Source: an uncultured Marmoricola sp. (GTDB lineage: Bacteria > Actinomycetota > Actinomycetes > Propionibacteriales > Nocardioidaceae). From it: a stretch of 8,882 bases of DNA. Within the stretch, counting starts at the first letter, position 1; each line of letters starts with the position of its first letter. Below the pieces are notes generated by a model, which saw nothing but the letters and a program-made list of their open reading frames with translations, was not told the origin of the DNA and did not search any database. A program made the position numbers and the translations under genes. Positions 1 to 4,658 of this stretch are shown here, piece by piece. The stretch covers positions 1 to 8,882 of the forward strand of contig CALMMO010000182.1 in assembly GCA_937868455.1 (NCBI GenBank), written 5' to 3'.

Positions 1-309
1 TGCAAGGCCTACAACGCTGCCACCGAAGCACAGCGTGGCAACGTCATCCCCGTCGAGATCACGATCTACGAGGACCGTTCGTTCACGTTCGTTACCAAGA
101 CCCCGCCTGCTGCAGAGCTGATCAAGAAGGCTGCTGGCTTGCAGAAGGGTTCGTCGGTTCCGCACAAGGACAAGGTCGGCAAGCTCACCAAGGACCAGGT
201 CCGCGAGATCGCCACCACCAAGATGCCTGACATCAACGCGAACGACATCGATGCCGCAATGAAGATCATTGAAGGTACGGCGCGTTCCATGGGTGTAGTA
301 ACCGAGTAG
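1..309 (+). CDS. rplK: 50S ribosomal protein L11, 3' part (N-terminus outside window)
   Basis: L11 sits at the GTPase-associated centre of the large subunit, where it binds 23S rRNA and contacts elongation factors. The frame is open from base 1 and reads 102 residues to a TAG at 307-309. L11 is usually about 143 residues, so about 41 N-terminal residues lie upstream. Recognisable family segments are [33 protein letters not shown] and the C-terminal RNA-binding domain with [31 protein letters not shown]. The proline-rich linker (TKTPPA) between the two domains is present. The gene is followed after 68 bases by rplA, as in the standard L11 operon, so the two are almost certainly co-transcribed. 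The operon promoter is not in the window. Apart from the cut 5' end nothing is unusual. Identity is certain. Confidence 0.98.
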   Translation, partial: CKAYNAATEAQRGNVIPVEITIYEDRSFTFVTKTPPAAELIKKAAGLQKGSSVPHKDKVGKLTKDQVREIATTKMPDINANDIDAAMKIIEGTARSMGVVTE

Positions 310-314
310 TCCCC

Positions 315-346
315 TGTGGGAGGGCCGCGCTGGCCCGCTGACCACA
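315..346 (+). promoter_or_regulatory. Probable L1-binding autoregulatory hairpin (23S rRNA mimic) between rplK and rplA
   Basis: TGTGG (315-319) pairs with CCACA (342-346). GGGCC (322-326) pairs with GGCCC (332-336). They are separated by an asymmetric internal loop, GA (320-321) on the 5' side and GCTGA (337-341) on the 3' side; the apical loop is GCGCT. From memory, the 23S rRNA L1 site has the same arrangement: a GGTGG stem, then GA, then a GGC-type stem, with an unpaired GA-containing 3' strand before CCACC. L1 is known to repress its own operon by binding an mRNA copy of this rRNA site. Here the copy lies 32 bases before the L1 start rather than ahead of rplK, so it would act directly on rplA. 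Pairing is seen in the sequence; L1 binding is inferred. Confidence 0.7.
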
Positions 347-377
347 CACTTCGTTTTTCGAGAAAGTAGAAGAAATC

Positions 378-1091
378 ATGCAGCGCAGTAAGACCTACCG
401 GGCGGCCGAAGAGTCGTTCGACAAGTCCGAGGTGTACTCACCTCTTTCGGCGGTCAAGATCGCCAAGGCCACGTCGAAGAAGAAGTTCGACGAGACCGTT
501 GATGTTGTCATGCGTTTGGGTGTCGACCCTCGCAAGGCTGACCAGATGGTGCGTGGCACCGTCAACCTGCCTCACGGCACTGGCAAGACCTCGCGCGTGT
601 TGGTGTTCGCCAACGGTGACAAGGCCGAAGCCGCTCGTGAAGCGGGCGCCGACATCGTCGGTGGCGACGAACTCATCGATAAGGTCGCTGGCGGCTGGCT
701 CGACTTCGACGCCGTGGTGGCCACGCCCGACATGATGGGCAAGGTTGGTCGTCTGGGTCGCGTGTTGGGTCCTCGTGGCCTGATGCCAAACCCCAAGACT
801 GGCACCGTTACCCCCGACCCGGCCAAGGCTGTCACTGACATCAAGGGCGGCAAGATCGAGTTCCGTGTCGACCGTCACGCTAACTTGCACTTCATCATCG
901 GCAAGGCTTCCTTCACCGAGGCTGCTCTCGCAGAAAACTACGCCGCAGCCCTCGAAGAGGTGCTTCGTTTGAAGCCGGCTAGCTCCAAGGGCCGATACAT
1001 CAAGAAGATCACCGTCTCGACGACGATGGGCCCCGGTGTGCAGGTTGACCCCAACCGCACTCGCAACGTCGCCTCAGACGACGAGGCCTGA
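378..1091 (+). CDS. rplA: 50S ribosomal protein L1
   Basis: L1 forms the mobile stalk next to the E site of the large subunit, helps release deacylated tRNA, and is the translational repressor of its own operon. The product is 237 residues, normal for the family. It starts with [15 protein letters not shown], typical of actinobacterial L1, and contains the hallmark segments [33 protein letters not shown] and [20 protein letters not shown]. The C-terminal part includes [22 protein letters not shown] and [16 protein letters not shown]. The upstream Shine-Dalgarno is weak (a purine-rich run at about 361-374), which fits coupling to rplK translation or control by the hairpin at 315-346. A strong terminator begins 15 bases after the TGA, so the transcription unit ends here. 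Identity is certain. Confidence 0.98.
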   Translation: MQRSKTYRAAEESFDKSEVYSPLSAVKIAKATSKKKFDETVDVVMRLGVDPRKADQMVRGTVNLPHGTGKTSRVLVFANGDKAEAAREAGADIVGGDELIDKVAGGWLDFDAVVATPDMMGKVGRLGRVLGPRGLMPNPKTGTVTPDPAKAVTDIKGGKIEFRVDRHANLHFIIGKASFTEAALAENYAAALEEVLRLKPASSKGRYIKKITVSTTMGPGVQVDPNRTRNVASDDEA

Positions 1092-1105
1092 GTTCCAAAA
1101 CTCAT

Positions 1106-1144
1106 CTAAGAACCCCGACCTTCTCGGTCGGGGTTCTTGGTTTT
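1106..1144 (+). terminator. Intrinsic terminator of the rplK-rplA unit
   Basis: A perfect 13-bp stem pairs AAGAACCCCGACC (1108-1120) with GGTCGGGGTTCTT (1126-1138) across the loop TTCTC. It can be lengthened at the base by C1106-G1140 and a T-G wobble. TTTT follows at 1141-1144. Position just after the rplA stop and the stem strength make this a confident rightward terminator. Confidence 0.92.
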
Positions 1145-1171
1145 GGTGGCCTGCCCCTTCATGATGGACCC
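1137..1171 (+). promoter_or_regulatory. Candidate leaderless promoter for the lipoprotein gene
   Basis: TTGGTT (1137-1142) lies exactly 17 bases before CATGAT (1160-1165). The -10-like box ends six bases before the ATG at 1172, which would place the transcription start on the start codon itself. There is no Shine-Dalgarno before this ATG. Leaderless mRNAs are common in Actinobacteria. The -35-like box overlaps the right arm of the preceding terminator. Box matches are modest (3/6 and 4/6), so the call is tentative. Confidence 0.4.
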
Positions 1172-1927
1172 ATGTTGACTCGACTTGTTTCAGTTGCGGC
1201 CGCTGCGGTCATTGCCCTGACGTTCTCTGGATGCGGTAAGAGCGCGGGGTCCAATGGTGAGGCCGCGTCACCAGCCGCAGGTCAGGAGTCGACCGATACT
1301 GGCGGCGCGTCTAGTGACCTTGATGACTTCAATGAGGCAATGACTCAGACCGCCAGTGGCAACGAGTCGTACCACTTTGTGATGTCGACCAATACCGCTG
1401 GCTTCAAGATGAAGGGTGAGGGCGACTTTGGTCCTGGTCCCGTCATGCAGATGACGCTGGGCACGCCTCTGGGCAAGACCAAGATGATCGTGATTGGCAA
1501 GCAGGCCTATATGCGGATGCCAACCTTGGGCAACTCTTGGTTCAAGATGCCTATCGATCTAGCCAACCAGCAGCAGACTGGCTCCAACCCCAATGCTTAC
1601 TTCGAACTCTTCAAGAAGTCTGGCGCTGTCACCTTGGTTGGCAGCGAAGACGTCGACGGAGTGAGTGCAAAGCATTACCACGTGGTCATTCCTGCAGCGG
1701 AGCTCAAGAAGTCGGGGGTCGTCGACAAGGGTGCAGCCGACATCCTCAAGGGCGATTTGATCTACGACATCTGGGTCGATGGCGACAAGCACCCGGTGAA
1801 GTTGAGCAACCAATTAGAGGTTTCGGGCACGAACACGACTCTGGTGATGAAGTTCTCCAACTTCGGTGAGCCCGTCAGCGTTCAAGCGCCGCCTGCGTCA
1901 CAGGTGAAGGACTTCCCTAAGCCCTGA
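1172..1927 (+). CDS. LppX/LprG-like (LolA-fold) lipoprotein
   Basis: This 251-residue protein is exported and lipid-anchored. A short basic start (MLTRL) leads into a hydrophobic segment and a lipobox-like FSGC with the lipidated cysteine at residue 21. The Phe at -3 is less common than Leu but tolerated. Residues 22-50 are a Ser/Gly/Ala-rich linker. The remaining part, with YHFVMSTNTAGFKMKGEGDF, GKQAYMRMP, YDIWVDGDKHPVKLS and a C-terminal GEPVSVQAPPASQVKDF, resembles the actinobacterial LppX/LprAFG group. Those proteins have a half-barrel that can hold acyl chains and are linked to lipid transport or cell-envelope assembly. I infer a periplasmic-side lipid-binding or unknown envelope role; the ligand cannot be read from sequence. 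As I recall, Streptomyces also has a lipoprotein gene between rplA and rplJ. No Shine-Dalgarno precedes the ATG, and no alternative in-frame start lies nearby. Confidence 0.85.
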   Translation: MLTRLVSVAAAAVIALTFSGCGKSAGSNGEAASPAAGQESTDTGGASSDLDDFNEAMTQTASGNESYHFVMSTNTAGFKMKGEGDFGPGPVMQMTLGTPLGKTKMIVIGKQAYMRMPTLGNSWFKMPIDLANQQQTGSNPNAYFELFKKSGAVTLVGSEDVDGVSAKHYHVVIPAAELKKSGVVDKGAADILKGDLIYDIWVDGDKHPVKLSNQLEVSGTNTTLVMKFSNFGEPVSVQAPPASQVKDFPKP

Positions 1928-1984
1928 TTGGGGCCGCAATCAGCTAGCAAACCGCATGGTCGGCCCCGCTCGATCAGGCGGGGT
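1924..1984 (+). other. Overlapping hairpins after the lipoprotein gene (possible terminator or RNA switch)
   Basis: Three inverted repeats compete in this gap. CTGATTG (1924-1930), which includes the stop codon, pairs with CAATCAG (1937-1943). CCCCGC (1964-1969) pairs with GCGGGG (1978-1983). Alternatively GGGGCCG (1930-1936) pairs perfectly with CGGCCCC (1961-1967), which would disrupt the second stem and touches the first. No T-run follows, so if these end transcription they do so as U-less terminators, known in high-GC bacteria. Structure is seen; function is unknown. Confidence 0.4.
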
Positions 1985-2058
1985 GCGATGTTGGCGAGAA
2001 CCCGCCATTGACCTTGTTGGGCAACCCAAGCAGCTCAGAGCATGTGCGGACCGACTAC

Positions 2059-2070
2059 AGGAGGTTCGCA
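2059..2070 (+). promoter_or_regulatory. Consensus Shine-Dalgarno that fixes the start of the C39-like gene
   Basis: A full AGGAGG (2059-2064) sits six bases before the ATG at 2071. This selects 2071 over an in-frame TTG at 2008, which would add 21 residues ahead of a signal peptide and has no ribosome site. I see no convincing promoter in 1985-2058; TTGACC at 2008-2013 has no good partner -10 box. Confidence 0.85.
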
Positions 2071-3018
2071 ATGAAATCACTATTGAAACGCTTGGGACGA
2101 GGTGCCATCGGAGCACTGAGTGCCACGGCCCTGTTACTGGGTGTTGTGGCTACTGCAGCACCGGCTCAAGCCGTAACTCGCTCTTGGAGCACCTATTTCG
2201 CCTACGGCGACAACTGCACGCTTTACCACTCAGCCGGAAACGCCCATTACGCCTTGTGCATTCAGCGCTCTGGTGGCTACGCCCGAGCGATTGCATATGT
2301 GCAGACCGTGGGCGCTGCCAAAGTCTCAGTGACCCTTCGCTCGGCAGCGGGAAGCTACGCCAATAGCTGGGGTTGCACCACTCTTTCGATGGTGGCCGGA
2401 CAGAACCGCACCTGTGTTGGGGACTGGTACACCCCCACGCTCCCGACTCACTCGGCAGGGGCGAGTTTCGTGATTAACGGTGTCGCCCAGTCTTCCCTGG
2501 GTGTGGTGACTATCCGCAACATTTGGGGGACGCCTCAGGAGAAGGACAACTGGTGTGGCCCCGGTGCAATGAAGGCTTCCTTGAACGCCATGAACACCGC
2601 TGGCAGCGTTACGCAGTCGACGTTGGCCTTGCAAAGTGACACCGACTGGCTGGGCACATGGCCAAGTGACGTGGCCCACACCATGAACTTCTACGTGGCA
2701 ACACACAAGTACGTCAGCGCCTACGAAGACAAGATGACTTCGCTTAACCGGATCGCGGTCAGCACCCGAGCAGGGCGTCCCAGTCTATTGGTCGTACGTC
2801 CTCAGGATTTGCCCGGTGGGAGCGGCGGATACTCCCGCTTCCGGCACTGGATCAGCATTTATGGCTATGCGACCAGGGGCGGCATGGTCGAACGGATGCC
2901 CTACTTCGACCCAGCGAACGCACGCACTGGTGAGTTGGACTTGAACCAGTTCGTTAGAGCAGCTGACAGCGCTGTCCCGCTGTACCCACACGACTACGCC
3001 TTGGTCGCAGGTCGCTGA
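2071..3018 (+). CDS. Secreted C39-like (papain-fold) cysteine peptidase
   Basis: The 315-residue product begins with a clear Sec signal peptide: KSLLKRLGR basic region, a hydrophobic stretch to about residue 28, and probable cleavage after AQA at residue 34. Residues 35-150 form a beta-rich region of unknown family with cysteines at 49, 63, 102 and 115, possibly two disulfides. From about residue 153 the sequence matches the C39_2-type peptidase pattern. Gln156 is the oxyanion residue and Cys162, in QEKDNWCGPG, the nucleophile. His259 lies in RFRHWISIYGY and Asp280 in YFDPAN, so the catalytic set looks complete. C39 enzymes cleave peptides, often at double-glycine sites when fused to exporters, but stand-alone secreted versions like this have mostly unknown substrates. 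There is no transporter domain and no bacteriocin-like precursor nearby, so a bacteriocin-processing role is not supported. The gene ends in a strong terminator and convergently faces a small minus-strand gene. Confidence 0.8.
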   Translation: MKSLLKRLGRGAIGALSATALLLGVVATAAPAQAVTRSWSTYFAYGDNCTLYHSAGNAHYALCIQRSGGYARAIAYVQTVGAAKVSVTLRSAAGSYANSWGCTTLSMVAGQNRTCVGDWYTPTLPTHSAGASFVINGVAQSSLGVVTIRNIWGTPQEKDNWCGPGAMKASLNAMNTAGSVTQSTLALQSDTDWLGTWPSDVAHTMNFYVATHKYVSAYEDKMTSLNRIAVSTRAGRPSLLVVRPQDLPGGSGGYSRFRHWISIYGYATRGGMVERMPYFDPANARTGELDLNQFVRAADSAVPLYPHDYALVAGR

Positions 3019-3040
3019 TTGGCGTTCTCATCCCCCAACG

Positions 3041-3080
3041 CAAAGGGTGCCCTCAAGATTGGGGGCACCCTTTGTTTTTT
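3041..3080 (+). terminator. Intrinsic terminator after the C39-like gene
   Basis: CAAAGGGTGCCC (3041-3052) pairs perfectly with GGGCACCCTTTG (3063-3074) around a 10-base loop, and a T-rich tail TTTGTTTTTT runs from 3071 to 3080. On the opposite strand no T-run follows the stem, so it is mainly a rightward terminator. A second pairing, CCCCCAA (3032-3038) with TTGGGGG (3059-3065), would compete for the base of the right arm. Confidence 0.9.
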
Positions 3081-3086
3081 GACGGA

Positions 3087-3236
3087 TTAGTCGGTGCGCA
3101 TACGCAGATCGTCGCGGGGATTGGCAGGCGCGCAACAACCATTGGTCGGGCGCACGCGGCCGGTGATGGCTGCGTAGGCCAAGACCACAATGAAGGCCAA
3201 GACGATGAAGCCGATGACGTGTGCCATGTCAGACAT
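3087..3236 (-). CDS. Small single-pass membrane protein, 49 aa, unknown function
   Basis: Reading the minus strand from an ATG at 3236 to a TAA at 3089-3087 gives 49 residues. The start is MSDMAHV, followed by a strongly hydrophobic segment at about residues 7-24 (IGFIVLAFIVVLAYAAI). The tail is basic and polar, with GRVRPTNGCCAPANPRDDLRM. The vicinal Cys34-Cys35 and the NPRDDLRMR end look like conserved features of a real family; I have a faint memory of similar short actinobacterial proteins but cannot name one. The hydrophobic helix followed by Arg predicts the tail in the cytoplasm or, less likely, outside. It is convergent with the C39-like gene and divergent from the rplJ promoter. No good Shine-Dalgarno is visible, and Met4 (3227) is an alternative start. 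Too short for usual gene-length cut-offs. Function unknown. Confidence 0.7.
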   Translation of the reverse strand: MSDMAHVIGFIVLAFIVVLAYAAITGRVRPTNGCCAPANPRDDLRMRTD

Positions 3237-3258
3237 CTTGCCCGAGAGCAACCACGAT

Positions 3259-3293
3259 TTGGTACCACACTCGATCTCACCTACTCTTCTCGA
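3259..3293 (+). promoter_or_regulatory. Probable rplJ-rplL promoter
   Basis: TTGGTA (3259-3264) and TACTCT (3282-3287) are separated by exactly 17 bases. Both keep the most important consensus positions (TTG of -35; T, A and final T of -10). Transcription would start near 3293-3295, directly ahead of the structured leader. It lies 23 bases upstream of the start of the divergent small gene. Confidence 0.6.
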
Positions 3294-3507
3294 TGGAACC
3301 CAAGACCGCCGGATGGTTGTGGCAACACGATCTGAAGGTCCGCGATGCGGACGTCCTGCGTAGGTGACACAGTGAGGCGAATTTTTTCGCCGTACGCCCT
3401 GTGCCGTCTGCGCCGGGGCGTTTCTTCATTCCAGCGTCATGGGTCCCGCGGTGTTCCACCACCCGGTGGATCACCAGCACACCCCGTGCATAGTTGGAAG
3501 GAGACCC
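3294..3507 (+). promoter_or_regulatory. Ribosomal protein L10 leader (autoregulatory 5' UTR of rplJ)
   Basis: About 214 bases of untranslated leader precede rplJ. The 5' part contains CCCAAGACCGCCGG (3299-3312) and GTCCTGCGTAGGTGAC (3353-3368), which resemble the paired conserved blocks of actinobacterial rplJ leaders as I remember them. These blocks can pair: ACC (3305-3307) with GGT (3363-3365), and GCxGGA (3308-3313) with TCCxGC (3354-3359), leaving a three-base bulge GTA like a kink-turn. They enclose two hairpins, GTTG/CAAC (3316-3326) and GTCCGC/GCGGAC (3338-3352). Next come CACAG (3368-3372) with CTGTG (3399-3403) around GGCGAA/TTCGCC (3376-3391), and TCCACC/GGTGGA (3455-3470). L10, with L12, represses its own mRNA by binding such leaders. 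The Shine-Dalgarno AAGGAG is at 3498-3503, four bases before ATG. Confidence 0.7.
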
Positions 3508-3514
3508 ATGGCGC
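3434..3514 (+). promoter_or_regulatory. Stem sequestering the rplJ start codon
   Basis: GCGTCATGGGTC (3434-3445) pairs with GACCCATGGCGC (3503-3514): 12 pairs in a row with one G-U wobble (T3437-G3511). The right arm starts at the last base of the Shine-Dalgarno and covers the whole ATG (3508-3510) plus the next codon. The smaller hairpin 3455-3470 nests inside. Such a stem would hold rplJ translation down unless opened, which fits L10 feedback control. Confidence 0.6.
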
Positions 3515-4083
3515 GGCCAGACAAGGCAGCAGCCGTTGCAGAGATTGTTGAGCAATTCAACGACTCTGCAGGTGCTGTGCTGACCGAATACCGCGGTCTC
3601 ACCGTGAAGCAGTTGCAGGACTTGCGACGCTCACTCGGCGAGAACGCCAACTACGCCGTGGTCAAGAACACGCTCACCAAGATCGCGGCCAAAGAGGCTG
3701 GCGTCGACGGTGTCGATGACCTGCTCGCTGGTCCGACTGCAATCGCCTTCATCAATGGCGATGTGGTCGAAGCGGCCAAAGGTCTGCGTGACTTCGCCAA
3801 GGCAAACCCTGCCCTGATCATCAAGGGTGGGTACGTCGACGGTGCGCCCATGGACGCCGCGCAGATCGCCAAGTTGGCTGACCTGGAGAGCCGCGAGGTT
3901 CTGCTGGGCAAGCTTGCTGGCGCGATGCTCGCGTCGTTGAGCCAAGCCGTCTACCTGCTCAACGCCCCTCTGTCGCAAATGGCCCGCGTGGCTGGTGCGC
4001 TGCAGAGCAAGGCCGAGGCAGACCCCTCAGTCCTGGGTGGCGCCGGAGTTCCGGCCGCCGCAGAGGAGACCACCGAGGCCTGA
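3508..4083 (+). CDS. rplJ: 50S ribosomal protein L10
   Basis: L10 anchors the L7/L12 dimers to the large subunit, forming the stalk that recruits translation GTPases, and represses its own operon. The chosen ATG at 3508 gives 191 residues beginning [10 protein letters not shown], normal for the family. An in-frame ATG at 3439 would add 23 residues without family resemblance or ribosome site, so it was not used. Family landmarks are [31 protein letters not shown], the AGPTAIAF core, and a long C-terminal helix ([20 protein letters not shown]) that binds L12 dimers. The last 20 or so residues are an Ala/Glu-rich tail. A purine-rich Shine-Dalgarno is four bases upstream but lies partly in the sequestering stem. 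rplL follows after 69 bases. Identity is certain. Confidence 0.97.
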   Translation: MARPDKAAAVAEIVEQFNDSAGAVLTEYRGLTVKQLQDLRRSLGENANYAVVKNTLTKIAAKEAGVDGVDDLLAGPTAIAFINGDVVEAAKGLRDFAKANPALIIKGGYVDGAPMDAAQIAKLADLESREVLLGKLAGAMLASLSQAVYLLNAPLSQMARVAGALQSKAEADPSVLGGAGVPAAAEETTEA

Positions 4084-4122
4084 TCGGGCCGACACAACAC
4101 CCATCCGGTGTCTGTCGCCCGA
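4084..4122 (+). other. Long interrupted hairpin in the rplJ-rplL gap
   Basis: TCGGGC (4084-4089) pairs with GCCCGA (4117-4122), then GACA (4091-4094) with TGTC (4113-4116), leaving C4090 bulged, and ACACC (4097-4101) with GGTGT (4107-4111) around a five-base loop. That is 15 pairs with small interruptions, placed between the rplJ stop and the rplL Shine-Dalgarno (AAGGA, 4140-4144). No T-run follows, so it is not a normal terminator. It may mark a processing point or protect the rplL portion of the mRNA. Confidence 0.6.
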
Positions 4123-4152
4123 CAGTCACCACCAATCGAAAGGATCGCCACC

Positions 4153-4542
4153 ATGGCGAAGCTCAGCACTGACGAGCTGCTCGAAGCTTTCAAGGAGATG
4201 ACCCTCCTGGAGCTCAGCGAATTTGTTAAGCAGTTCGAAGAGACCTTCGGCGTGACCGCAGCCGCTCCGGTTGCCGTCGCCGCTGCCGCCCCCGCGGCCG
4301 GTGACGCTGGTGCCGACGCTGCTGCAGAGAAGGACGAGTTCGACGTCGTCCTCGAAGCCGCAGGCGAGAAGAAGATCAACGTGATCAAGGAGGTGCGCGC
4401 ACTGACCTCCCTCGGCCTCAAGGAAGCCAAGGACCTGGTTGAGGCTGCACCCAAGGCCATCCTCGAAGGCGTCAACAAGGAAGCCGCCGAGAAGGCCAAG
4501 GAAGTTCTCGAAGGCGCCGGCGCGACCGTCACCCTCAAGTGA
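4153..4542 (+). CDS. rplL: 50S ribosomal protein L7/L12
   Basis: L7/L12 is the multi-copy flexible stalk protein that recruits and stimulates EF-G, EF-Tu and other factors. The product is 129 residues from ATG 4153, which follows AAGGA at eight bases. Residues 1-32 ([20 protein letters not shown] and onward) form the dimerising, L10-binding N-domain. Residues 36-58 are the Ala/Gly/Pro hinge. Residues 61-129 form the factor-binding C-domain with the conserved [20 protein letters not shown] helix-turn-helix and [15 protein letters not shown]. All key lysines and arginines of the factor-binding face seem present. It forms a two-gene unit with rplJ and is followed by a very strong terminator. Identity is certain. 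Confidence 0.98.
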   Translation: MAKLSTDELLEAFKEMTLLELSEFVKQFEETFGVTAAAPVAVAAAAPAAGDAGADAAAEKDEFDVVLEAAGEKKINVIKEVRALTSLGLKEAKDLVEAAPKAILEGVNKEAAEKAKEVLEGAGATVTLK

Positions 4543-4579
4543 TTCTGGGGCGCACAACGTGCGCCCGATGATCAAGCAA

Positions 4580-4622
4580 CAAGAGGTCGACTCCCCAGTG
4601 GGGTCGGCCTCTTGGCTTTTTT
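4580..4622 (+). terminator. Strong intrinsic terminator after rplL
   Basis: A 15-bp stem starts with CAAGAGG (4580-4586) pairing to CCTCTTG (4608-4614) and continues inward from TCGACTCC (4587-4594) to GGGGTCGG (4600-4607) with two wobbles and a five-base loop. Six T residues follow at 4617-4622. This is as strong as the other two terminators in the window and should stop most transcription before the RCC1 gene and rpoB. Confidence 0.92.
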
Positions 4623-4624
4623 GC

Positions 4625-4658
4625 TTCCCAAATGCGTAAGGCTGGCTCACAATGCGCC
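4625..4658 (+). promoter_or_regulatory. Candidate leaderless promoter for the RCC1-type gene
   Basis: TTCCCA (4625-4630) and CACAAT (4648-4653) are 17 bases apart, each matching 4 of 6 consensus positions. The -10-like box ends five bases before ATG 4659, so transcription could begin at the start codon. No Shine-Dalgarno is visible there. The arrangement parallels that of the lipoprotein gene. Tentative. Confidence 0.35.

Noticed and set aside
2008..2070. Extended start of the C39-like gene at TTG 2008
   Set aside because: It would place 21 residues ahead of a canonical signal peptide, whereas a full AGGAGG stands six bases before ATG 2071.
2071..3018. Bacteriocin maturation role for the C39-like protein
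   Set aside because: There is no ABC-transporter domain and no small double-glycine precursor gene nearby; the protein is secreted by its own signal peptide.
3053..3280. A 75-residue minus-strand frame overlapping the 49-aa gene in another frame
   Set aside because: It reads through the terminator stem and lacks the coherent hydrophobic segment and tail of the 49-aa frame.
3439..3507. Extended rplJ start at the in-frame ATG 3439
   Set aside because: The added 23 residues do not resemble L10, no Shine-Dalgarno precedes 3439, and this ATG falls in the start-occluding arm of the leader.
3951..4538. A 195-residue minus-strand frame across rplJ and rplL
   Set aside because: Ser/Ala-rich antisense of two certain ribosomal genes; no independent evidence.
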